From the NCBI GenBank assembly GCA_004335635.1, contig QAXH01000423.1, positions 292 through 12,991 of the forward strand: 12,700 bases of DNA, written 5' to 3'. Under the pieces are notes generated by a model. It was not told where the DNA came from, searched no databases, and worked only from the letters and a program-made list of their open reading frames with translations. The translations under genes were made by a program, and so were the position numbers. This document shows, piece by piece, positions 1 through 7,870 of this stretch (within the stretch, counting starts at the first letter, position 1; each line of letters opens with the position of its first letter). Source of the DNA: Chloromonas sp. AAM2 (Eukaryota > Chlorophyta > Chlorophyceae > Chlamydomonadales > Chlamydomonadaceae).

Positions 1-13
1 CCCCTCCCCCCAG

Positions 14-2807
14 CATTGTCACCATCAATGGTCGTAGACTCAATCACGCACCTGACACCACCAGCTCAGCGACAGAAACGTCTATGCTTGCACGGTTTGC
101 TCGGCGGTTACAAGAAACGGTTTCCGCGAATCCCGTCACGTGGGTCAGCAGTTTGTTGTCACGCTCCAGTGGTGGTGACAGTGAGGCTGACTCATCAACA
201 CATCGTCGCCGGCTGCAGCAGGTGCGTGTGTGGGCGGGATTGAGCACTGAGCCTGCTTCCACATATGCAACTATGATCCAAACATCGACGTATTAGCTTG
301 CACAGCAACGACTGCCTCGTTATGAATTGGATTCATAACAGCCCATCACAGCCCATCACCGGATAAAGAATAAATCAAATCAGAATAAATCAAATGGACT
401 TGCTTCACAAGCCTGAGTAAAGGGCAAGGCCAGGGCATCTGCCATAGCCAACGTTCTGATGCCATTGTCCGTTTTCACGTCCGTTTTCAGAGTAACGTGA
501 TCCTCTACTACACCACTGCTGGCGTGGCCAGCACTGCCCAGGCCTCGGCCGCCCCTGGCGCCCTCTGTACGTTTTTCAACGACACATGCTACCCAGCGGC
601 AACCTCCACCGTTGGGACGTTACTGGGGACACAGGTACGCAGGTGGTTGGAATGGTTGGGTGGTTTTGTTGTCGTTGATGGGTGGTTGGAGTGGTTGGGT
701 GGTGGAATGCTGCTCTTTTCGTAAACGTGAGGGCAGCTTTGTTACGTCTCTCGACAGCGCTCAACAGTGCCTACAGGGCTGGAACTTGAAGTGGTTGAGC
801 CGCGGCCTGTTGAGCAGAAGGGTTGGGAACGGCGCGGGGATCAAAATGCAACCGTAGGATTCATGCTGCGGACCTGAGAGCTGGCCTGCCCAAGTCGATG
901 GATTGTCGGCGTTGCACACCAAACATCACTCTTCCAACCTGATAAATCACTCATTTCGCCCGCAGCTGACAGTAGTAACGTACGCCACCAGTTCTTTAGG
1001 CCAGAGCAGCAGCTCTGCCTGTTCCGCCAAGGCTGGCAGCATCGCCTCGGCCCTGGCCACTGTCTACCCCAACGGACTGCCCGCGCCCGTCAGCACGCCC
1101 ATGTGCCAGCTGTTCCTGCCACCCAGCCCACCGTTACCTTCGTCCTACGGCCTACACTCAGGTAGGGTGGGAACTCGGACAGCCTTACTCAAATCCAGGG
1201 TGTGGTTAGTGTAGCAGAAAATTTGGGCAAACTTAAGTGAGAAACTTGACCTGGGCGCAAAGTTGTTTCACCCTACCCTACCTGCATGCTAGCCCTATCC
1301 TTGTCTTTCTTGCCCTTACCCCCACCTCATCCCGCAGACCGCTTTCAGATGCGGCTTGACCTGCCGACGGCGCGAAACCGTAGCCTTGCCCTAGCCTTAC
1401 CCTAGCCTTACCCTAGCCTTACCCTAGCCTTGCCCTAGCCTTGCCCTAGCCTTGCCCTAGCCTTGCCCTAGCCTTGCCCTAGCCTTACCCTAGCCTTGCC
1501 CTAGCCTTGCCCTAGCCTTACCCTAGCCTTACCCTAGCCTTACCTTAGCCTTACCCTAGCCTTACCCTAGCCTTACCCTAACCTTACCCTAACCTTACCC
1601 TAGCCTTACCCTAGCGTGGATGCCTGCAACACAAACCACTTTCAGACGCGCCATCGTCTGACGACGAAGCGTTGAACAAGACCACACTGGGCTTGGCCAT
1701 CGGCATTTCAGTTGGCGGCACCCTCGCGCTGATCGCCATGGTGTTGCTGCTGCGGTGGGCCTTCAAGAGAGACGACCCCGGGCTCAGGGACGCAGACGAT
1801 TCCAAGTTCGTGACCAAATTCAACTCGCCGCAAGACTTGCAGGCATTGCAGGTGGGGCAATGCTTTATTGATGTGTGTATAGAATAATAACGATGCTGAT
1901 AATAAAAATAAATAATATTGTAATTGTAATTGTAATATATTGTAATATTGTAATGTAATTGTGATAATGTAATTGTCACAATATATTGTGATAATGTAAT
2001 TGTCACAATAAATAATGTAATTGTGACCAATAATATTGTGATTTTAATCAAGTAAGTAATGCTTTGAATAATATCAATAGTTAGGTATAGTAATAATAGT
2101 AATAACATAGGTTTAAGGCATCACACGAAATCTTCAAGTTCAACTCGTCTCAGGACTTGCAGTCGTTACAGGTAAGGCATGGGGCGGCAGGAACCAGCCA
2201 GCTGGACCCCCTGAAATCCCCTGTCTTGGCAGGACGCCGATGGCCCATCTGCCCATTTTCTCCTGCTTGGTTTAGCCCAACCCCCTCAACATCCCACCGG
2301 CAGGACTGCCGGAACTACCCTCGTGCGCATCATGAAATGCTTTCGGATCATGCAAACCGTCAATTGCGGTCAACACGACGTGATGCCAAAGCACCCTTTA
2401 CTAGGCCACAGCAGCGCATACTCTGTGCGGGCCTCAGTGTGCAACACTCGCTGCAAATATGTTTTTGTCGCTGCAGAACCACGGCTTGGCTGCTGCGGGC
2501 GCGGGTGCGGGCGTGGTGCGCACCGCCAACTTCATTCCCAAGATGCGCGCCATGCCGGTGGCCATGGACGAGGAAAAGCCTGGCCTGCTGAGATCGTTGC
2601 TGGGAGGCCGCAGCACCACAGCAGCGGCCGTCAGGTGAGCAGCAATCGGAACATGATGCCGTCAAGTCAAGTCAAGTCAAACCCGGAACATGATCCCAAT
2701 CGGAACATGATCCCGTATATAAGTCGAACAATGGAATCACTGATAACAGTAGCCGCCAAGGTGATGAGGAGCTATCAGAGGCTGCGGTGTGTTGTTGTTG
2801 CTGTTGC

Positions 2808-2839
<32 letters not shown>

Positions 2840-5186
2840 TTGTTGTTGTTGTTTACATGGCCTTCAGTCCGGGGAGGACTGCTCAGCGGGGGCAAAGGAG
2901 GCAGGGATGATCGATGTGCTATATATTATAATATCATAATACATGTCGTAGTACATATTTTCTGATCGTATATAATATATACACCATTTGTCAGCCTGTC
3001 GGCTTGTCTGCATTGATGACACGGTGAAACCGTTAAGAAACTGAGACGCATCCTGTCCTGTCCTGAGCGCAGCAATCCCGCGGCCCGGGGCCTCCAGACT
3101 TCTAACTTTGCCAACGCTGACGACGACCACCGCAAGGGAATGGAGGGCCTGAGCAGCACGGTGCCGCATGCGAGGGGGGTGAAAGGAGGGGCTTTGAAGG
3201 CGGCCGCGGCAGCGGCTACAGCAGCAGCAGCAGCAGCAGCAGGTGTGTGCTTACCATTTCAGTTTTCAGCCTGTTGTTCAGTTTTACCCATGTACGTCTT
3301 GGCTTCACTCTCATTTCAATTTTCAGCCTGGTATTCGGTTTCTTCAAGGCAATTTTACATCCGGGAAGCCGTCACATGACGCGGTTCGGGATGTGTACCG
3401 CCCTGACCTACCCTGAGAAAGAAGTTTAAAGTTCGCGTTGGGCTGCTAGTACTAAGCCTGGAAACCCCAAAGTCGAACCCCGCCGTTTGAACCCAGGTCT
3501 GTCACACCATGTGGCAGAACCCTACCAGCTGAGCTGGCGACGGGGATAGGTTCCTCAGCTTCCTTTTGGGCTGTCTGTCAGACGCACATAGGAAGTCATA
3601 ACATTGTTAAGAGTTACGCATTTTTGATAGTGCATATTCACAGTTTGCCATGCTGCATTGACGCCGGATGACGCTGTTGTTGGCACGGATGATGCCAGTC
3701 AGTTCTGGGAGGTGCACTCGTCAGAAGTTCTGTTGTCTGTGGCCTGTCACGTCATGCCTGTGTCGCACCATGACATTTCGAATGTCGATTCGAATGTTGC
3801 AGGCACCACCTCCCACCTCACCCTAAGCCTGATCCTAAACCCTAAACCCCGACCGTTTCTGGACCCGTGCAGGCACCACTGAGAAGAGTGGCGGTAGCGC
3901 CTGGTCGGCCCTCACCTCCCGCTTCCAATCGCATGCCACTGAGGCAGCAGCGGGCAGCTTTGCGACCACTGCTGCACACACAGGTGATAGGCGTTTTCTG
4001 CCCTAGCAGAGGCTTGATGAATGAGCCACCTTATAGTCATAGAATTCAAGTCGGTTTGGATTGTCTGTTGCTGTTTTACATAGATGTCACTTGATTTGAA
4101 AAGTTGAACAAATGTGTACGATTAGAACTTGCGCCAGCAATCCACACCGCGAATGGCTACATGGGGTGACAGATGCATGGGGTGACAGACGACATGAGCT
4201 GAATATGTGAGGCGATGTGGTGATGTGAGTATGTTGTACAAGCCATATTCTGATCCACTTGTGAAAACACGTGTACAGATGCAAATGCTCTCTCCCACTC
4301 TCTCTCACTTTCCCACTCTCTCTCTGTCTCTCTCACTCTCTCTCTCTCACTCACACTTACACTCTTACACTCTCACACCCACACTCACACTTGCAGGAGA
4401 CAAGGCCGCCCCCGCCCCCGCCATCCCCGCTCCGTCTCCCGCCAAGGCCAAGATCAGTCGGGCGGGCGACCCCCTCCTGGCGCCCCCCGAGCCCAAGGCC
4501 AAGCCAGCCGCACCCGCACAGGTGTGAGCACCTTGCCGTTTACGTGACACGCGAGTATAATTCCTCAGGTTCAATGAAGAAGTCAGCCAACAATCCGCGC
4601 ACAGATGTGAGCTTCGGTGTAAGCCTCGGCATTACTTATTTCAGACGACCTGGATTGAACTGCTTAGATTGGAGGTGATTTGGTAGCCTAGTTCAAAGGG
4701 CTTAGGTTGGGAGATCTGAATTTGAGGGCTGAGATTGGAGAGCTTCAAATCCAAGCGTTTAGGCACTGTCAGGAGGCCACGATGATGCGAGCGACATAGA
4801 CCTAGCCAGAAGCAACCAAGACTTCTGTTGACGCAATAGTAGTGATGCTGTTCGAATTGTCTTGTGCACGTCCATGCATGCAGTGCTGATGTTCCCTGCG
4901 TTCGTTGTGCTTTCTTGCTCAGGGTAGGCCAGGGCGGTGCCCATCCCGTTCCGTGTCCTCTGATGGCTTCCCTGGTGTAAACACACATGTATATGCCGAT
5001 AGTGCGACAATCACCCATACCTGTCTCTTCCTTCTTTGCCCGCAGAAGCTCGTGCCTCAGAGCACTGCCCGCGGAAAGCTGGAGCTCACAGCCGCCCCCA
5101 CCTCCCCCCGGCCCGCCACAGGGACGCCCCCGGGGAAATCACGGCCCACCACCGCCGTGACCACCGCGGATATGGACCAACACTAG
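14..5186 (+). CDS. Single-pass membrane protein with low-complexity cytoplasmic tail (5'-partial, multi-exon)
   Basis: I do not recognise this family. Ten exons join with matching phases: 14-221, 491-634, 966-1161, 1646-1851, 2118-2171 (weak acceptor), 2477-2634, 3073-3242, 3873-3983, 4397-4521 and 5046-5186 (TAG stop). All donors are GT and the acceptors are mostly CAG. This gives about 503 residues. The 5' end is cut off, because the first exon follows a CAG acceptor at 11-13 and opens with a single base of a split codon. Exons 1-3 encode a Ser/Thr/Ala-rich region with four cysteines (LCTFFNDTC, SACSAK, MCQLF) and a PPSPPLP motif, like algal hydroxyproline-rich wall or surface proteins. Exon 4 encodes one hydrophobic helix (TTLGLAIGISVGGTLALIAM and on) followed by RWAFKRDD, a positive stop-transfer, so the N-terminal side is probably outside. 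Exons 5-10 encode a tail with poly-Ala (3200-3242), Pro/Ala/Lys-rich stretches and MDQH at the end. The role is unknown; a surface or adhesion protein is possible. The exon structure is well supported except for exon 5. Confidence 0.72.
642..703. repeat. Duplicated GGTGGTTGGARTGGTTGGG motif in intron
   Basis: Two copies of a 23-base G/T-rich motif at 642-664 and 681-703 differ at one A/G position. They lie at the start of the intron at 635-965. The rest of that intron shows nothing I can name. Confidence 0.7.
1381..1614. repeat. 11-bp minisatellite, unit CCCTAGCCTTR
   Basis: About 21 head-to-tail copies of an 11-base unit fill roughly half of the intron at 1162-1645. The variants are A/G at the last position and A for G in CCCTAACC near the distal end. 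The unit resembles a plant or algal telomere repeat joined to CCTTR, so an origin from interstitial telomere-like DNA is possible but unproved. Being 11 bp long, it cannot be an in-frame protein repeat, and it contains TAG stops. Confidence 0.9.
1646..1851 (+). other. Exon encoding the transmembrane helix
   Basis: This exon begins after a TTTCAG acceptor and completes a split Gly/Asp codon (phase 1) with the exon ending at 1161. It reads DAPSSDDEALNKTTLGLAIG, then a hydrophobic run of about 23 residues, then RWAFKRDD and KFNSPQDLQALQ before the donor GTGGGG at 1852. The helix and the flanking positive charges are seen directly; the outside/inside orientation follows the positive-inside rule. 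It is part of the membrane-protein gene on this strand. Confidence 0.75.
1876..2107. repeat. AT-rich intron island with TAATTGTAA-type repeats and palindromes
   Basis: This stretch is almost free of G and C compared with its neighbours and lies between the two copies of the duplicated exon end. It is built from TGTAAT/ATTGTGATAATG motifs. A unit of about 25 bases ending in AATTGTCACAATA occurs twice in tandem, around 1959-1984 and 1986-2010. A perfect 16-base palindrome, TCACAATATATTGTGA, lies at 1976-1991. Open frames on the minus strand here are a by-product of the AT-rich repeat. Confidence 0.75.
2118..2171 (+). other. Short exon duplicating the end of the preceding exon
   Basis: The frame reads ASHEIFKFNSSQDLQSLQ and stops at a good donor (CAG|GTAAGG). 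It repeats the end of the exon at 1646-1851, which reads KFNSPQDLQALQ before CAG|GTGGGG. The DNA similarity covers about 36 bases and includes the donor site. A phase-0 splice would need the unusual acceptor TTTAAG at 2112-2117. The nearby ATAG at 2107-2110 would put the reading frame out. The exon may be constitutive, alternative or decayed. Confidence 0.5.
2643..2720. repeat. Short direct repeats (GTCAA run and CGGAACATGAT copies)
   Basis: Inside the intron at 2635-3072 there are four GTCAA units near 2660-2680 and three copies of CGGAACATGAT at about 2647, 2683 and 2701. No gene or site is evident. Confidence 0.65.
2790..2896 (-). mobile_element. 3' end of a retroelement-like repeat with (AAC)n tail, copy 1
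   Basis: Read on the minus strand, about 43 bases of unique sequence end in GGCCATGTAAAC followed by an AAC run of about 60 bases (GTT on the plus strand, 2790-2853). The same arrangement recurs at 5256-5322 with the same junction, so this is a dispersed repeat and not an isolated microsatellite. A stem, CAGTCC-TCCCC-GGACTG, lies just before the tail. A short simple-sequence tail at one end is typical of non-LTR retroelements and SINEs; that assignment is inferred. It sits in an intron of the membrane-protein gene. Confidence 0.55.
3256..3352. repeat. Intronic direct repeat CATTTCARTTTTCAGCCTG
   Basis: Two copies of about 33 bases, from about 3255 and 3318, share CATTTCA-G/A-TTTTCAGCCTG and a diverged tail. 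Each contains a TTTTCAG that resembles a splice acceptor. They lie in the intron at 3243-3872, directly left of the SINE-like element. Confidence 0.6.
3353..3549 (-). mobile_element. tRNA-headed SINE-like element, with 3' end family copy A
   Basis: On the minus strand the element starts with a tRNA-like head at 3479-3544. A seven-pair acceptor stem forms between CCCGTCG and CGGCGGG (one G-U). An A-box-like CAGCTCAGCTGG lies at 3525-3536 and a B-box-like GGTTCAAACGG at 3483-3493. A spacer follows. It ends near 3355 with a block shared with two other places in the window (4909-4982 and 12648-12700) that finishes in TGTAAA. tRNA-derived SINEs carry such internal pol III promoters. The T-arm pairing is poor, so this is not a working tRNA gene. 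No clear target-site duplication was found. Confidence 0.5.
3834..3850. repeat. Two telomere-type CCCTAAA units next to an acceptor
   Basis: CCTAAACCCTAAACCCC, the Arabidopsis-type telomere unit on its C-rich strand, is preceded by degenerate CCCTAAGCC. It lies about 20 bases before the acceptor CAG at 3870-3872. With only two units, chance is possible. Confidence 0.4.
4286..4396 (+). repeat. CT/CA-rich pyrimidine tract before a splice acceptor
   Basis: Over 100 bases of CTCTCT and CACTCACA runs lead directly into TTGCAG at 4391-4396, the acceptor of the exon at 4397-4521. It acts as an extended polypyrimidine tract but is also a simple repeat. Frames that appear to code across it (SLSLSLS and the like) are artefacts. 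Confidence 0.75.
4909..4982 (+). mobile_element. SINE/LINE-like 3' end family, copy B
   Basis: This is a plus-strand copy of the block at the end of the SINE-like element: TTCTTGCTCAGGGTAGGCCAGG, then a stretch ending CCCTGG and TGTAAA at 4976. The terminal arms CCAGGG (4929-4934) and CCCTGG (4970-4975) can form a perfect six-pair stem. No tRNA-like head is visible to the left, so the copy is probably 5'-truncated or belongs to a partner LINE. It lies in the last intron (4522-5045) of the membrane-protein gene. Confidence 0.6.
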
Positions 5187-5255
5187 CTCAACGGCTATTG
5201 ATCAACTGACTCATGAACCAACCCACTCACCAAGTGCTCGGGCCCACCGCTCTGT

Positions 5256-5322
5256 GTGTTGTTGTTGTTTTTGTAGTTGTTGTTTACATGGCCTTCAGTT
5301 CAGGGAGGACAGCTCAACAGAG
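5256..5322 (-). mobile_element. 3' end of a retroelement-like repeat with (AAC)n tail, copy 2
   Basis: This is a second copy of the repeat at 2790-2896: a GTT/TTTTTG/TAG run, then TTTACATGGCCTTCAGT and a diverged GGGAGGACAGCTCA. Its stem has two mismatches compared with copy 1. It starts about 70 bases after the stop codon of the membrane-protein gene, so it probably lies in that gene's 3' UTR or just beyond. Confidence 0.5.
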
Positions 5323-7017
5323 TGTCTGTGTGTGTGTGCCATCAGCTGTGCTTGCACCAGTCAGCTGTGGCCACATGTCCAAAGGTACACGGCATTGTGT
5401 GTGCCTATCGCCACAGCAATGAGAAAGATGCACGCCTTGGGCACAGCCATGAAAGGGTGGCACGCGGGAATGCTGGGAATGATGTGCAAAACCGTGATCG
5501 CCTTTCTATCAGCACACGCCTATAGCCACAGCAATAGAAGGTTGTGCTGTGTGCGCATCATCTTCCTGGCCTGGGACCCTTCAACACGCTGAGATGTGTG
5601 GTGCCGTCTGTGCTGGCATGCAAGCACACTGTTTGGCGTCCCAGCAGACTCTCCCACTAGCCGGCAGCACGTGCACATGCATGTGCTGGACATGTACATA
5701 TGCAACTGCTCGGCATTGCGGCTGTGCAAGACGAACTGAAGACAAGGTTGGGCCACCCCTGCCAATGCAGGCATTTTCAGCAGGTCTTGCGTAAACATTG
5801 TGCGGTCCTTTTTTGCCGTTGCATGCTAGGATGTCGAGCGCACGTCATGGAGATCATTCCAGCGATGGGGTTGTCTGCAATGTCTACCAGTACTGCCTTT
5901 GTTTGATAACTTTGTGAGGGAGTGTTGACTTGGGCATTCTTGACCACACATGATTGTGCCTAGCTGGGAACCCTGCCTTCAATTTCTGCAAGGTCAATGT
6001 GGTTGCAGCTGTTGACTGATACGTGCTGGGAAACAGTGTGCGCTTCGCAAATAACTCTGACATCGCAATGCAGCATGCCTTGGTTGCAGTGAATGCTATA
6101 GCGCTCCATTTTCATGGCAACAATCAAACTGCTGATTGCTAAAGGGAGCAGGCTGAGGCGTATGGGCTTGATTCGTTACACAGAGGCAAACCAAAACATC
6201 ATAGCAATCAGAACATCAGTTATGCCGTGACCTTTCGCATGGCCCCCAAAGCCGTGCCGCATGCGTCCCAATGGAACCAAAAGAGATTGCTCCTCATCCT
6301 GCATCACAGCATGCCAGCCGGCAAACTGGCAGACACGTTCAGACTGGTAGAATAAGGCATGATTGGGCCTGGCAACATCATCAGGACTGAAGCTGGCCGC
6401 CTTGCGTACCTTGCGGGTTCAGAAGATTTTCAGTGACACCAGCGTGATACTAGTCTATTCAAAAAATGTCATAAGAGGCATTGCAGCCCCAACGCTCAGA
6501 ATAGGCCACCAGGAAACTCGGGAGTAGACCACGCCATAGCCTGTTGTGTGGAGGCCGTTGTACAGGAAATTCCCGCTCGCAAAGCTGGAAGGACAATTGG
6601 CGCTTTGCAGGTCAAGAACACAGAGAAACGGCTGGATGACGAGCCTTGCCGGAGTAGTGTTCAGGAATGGCATGCCTATACCAAGGCAGTCATATTGAAA
6701 ATCTTGAAACCGATGTTGGCGTCATTTTAAAGTCATATGTTCCAGCTGTGCCACTTAAGGGCTACACGCCTTATGAAGGGCACTTGCCAGTGCGCTATAT
6801 AAGAGACTCTTAGCATTTAAAAACACGTGGCAGGCTTGTAGGCCTACCTCATCACAGAGCACACACTCCAAGTCTTGTGCACAGCAGCAGGCGCTTTGCC
6901 ATCATAATCGAATAGGACATATGATGCAATAAAGGCACTCAAACAAAGCAAAGCCGAGCGTGCTCCACAGTCGTGCAGGGAAGCCCAGTATACAGCCATT
7001 GTGTTCGTCACCTGCTA

Positions 7018-7060
7018 TCACATGTCAGTGCGATCACATGTCAGTGCTGTCACATGTCAG
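7018..7060. repeat. Three 16-bp tandem units with CACATG
   Basis: Units at 7018-7033, 7034-7049 and 7050-7060 (partial) share TCACATGTCAG. CACATG is an E-box core and ACATGT is a palindrome. Whether it has any regulatory role is unknown. Confidence 0.65.
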
Positions 7061-7325
7061 ACGACTTCACCGTTCAATCAACATTCCGTGAGGGGGGACG
7101 GAAAACTGGGAAAGAAAGAAAAAGAAGATATATTGACCCCCAAAGCGGGTGCAGCAATGCTGTCATGCCACACGAAGCAGTGACCCTAATCTCAAGAGGC
7201 ACATGCCACGCTTAGTTTGATGAGCACAACTCAGTTGTGATTAGTGCTAACCAAAGAAGTTATTTTTGATGGTTTCCAAGCTCAGAAATTGCAATTTATG
7301 CCTGCATTGCTGCAGGCCGGGCGTC

Positions 7326-7330
7326 TTACA
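7326..7330 (-). terminator. Probable polyadenylation signal TGTAA of the SBP gene
   Basis: TGTAA on the minus strand (TTACA on plus) is the usual polyadenylation signal of volvocine green algae. It is the first such motif after the SBP stop codon at 7871-7873 and gives a 3' UTR of about 550 bases, with cleavage expected 10-20 bases beyond. The motif is short, so this is inferred from its position. Confidence 0.4.
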
Positions 7331-7623
7331 AAGCCTTCTTGCCAGTTATCACGTGCAAGCTGGTTTCCAAAGCAGAACATCATGGCTGTTACCAAAGGGT
7401 CAGGCAACGGCAAGGCCTGGCTCAATGAGTTCAGTCAAGGTGCAGGCCAGCTGCTTTGCCCTTCTCAGCTTGCTTGTGTTTAGCTCTGTGTATTGTTGGA
7501 CCATGATGTATCATTCAAGAGCTTCATTTGTACATTCAAGTCAAGAGGCAAGTGTTGGTTGGTTCATTATGCTCAAGTTGCATCAAAACTTGAGGCACCC
7601 TCACATGGGTCCCTGTGCTGCTG

Positions 7624-7668
7624 GTTGCCCAGTCGGTTGCCCAGTCGGTTGCCCAGTCGGTTGCCAGC
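7624..7668. repeat. 12-bp tandem repeat GGTTGCCCAGTC
   Basis: About 3.7 perfect copies of a 12-base unit lie in the presumed 3' UTR of the SBP gene, about 200 bases after its stop codon. Confidence 0.85.
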
Positions 7669-7870
7669 GTCTACCATAACAGCCAAAGCTGTTTCAGTTG
7701 CAGCCCGGCGCGGTTGTATCCAGTCCGCTGTGCCTGATAGCAGCCGCCAACGACAGCCACAGCAGCTGCAGCAATTGCAGCAGTGATAGCTAAGCAGATG
7801 CAGTAGTGTTTGGCTGGCTAGCCTTAGCGCCAGGGACAATGCAGCCAGGGTTGGCTAGCCTGTGGAAGAA

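Larger units (their letters stand above)
5187..7325. other. Convergent intergenic region with no supportable gene
   Basis: This is the space between the stops of the two converging genes. It holds the AAC-tail repeat (5256-5322), a diverged direct repeat GCCTATMGCCACAGCAATRRAA (5402-5425 and 5517-5539), and three tandem copies of a 16-base TCACATGTCAGTGC unit (7018-7060). The open frames are short (up to 112 codons) and occur on both strands without splice support or a recognisable domain. No TGTAA signal appears on the plus strand after 5186, so the 3' end of the membrane-protein mRNA is not located. The only AATAAA I saw is at 6929-6934. Confidence 0.6.

Noticed and set aside
1381..1614. 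CRISPR-like array
   Set aside because: The repeats are contiguous 11-mers without spacers, and the genome is eukaryotic. The same reasoning excludes the 12-bp, 16-bp and hexamer arrays.
1611..2108. 165-codon minus-strand frame rich in Ile, Leu, Thr and Tyr
   Set aside because: It is produced by the AT-rich intron island and the antisense of the transmembrane exon, with no domain or splice support.
3479..3544. Functional tRNA gene
   Set aside because: The acceptor stem and A-box are good, but the span is only 66 bases, the T-arm does not pair properly and no normal anticodon arm is evident. It fits a SINE head better.
4271..4678. 135-codon plus-strand frame with Ser-Leu repeats
   Set aside because: It reads through the CT-rich acceptor tract and then in the wrong frame across the exon at 4397-4521. 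The correct exon frame is set by phase with its neighbours.
6548..6730. 60-codon plus-strand frame starting MEAVVQEIPARKAG
   Set aside because: It is short, has no domain, and is overlapped by a minus-strand frame of similar length. There are no splice or polyadenylation signals around it.
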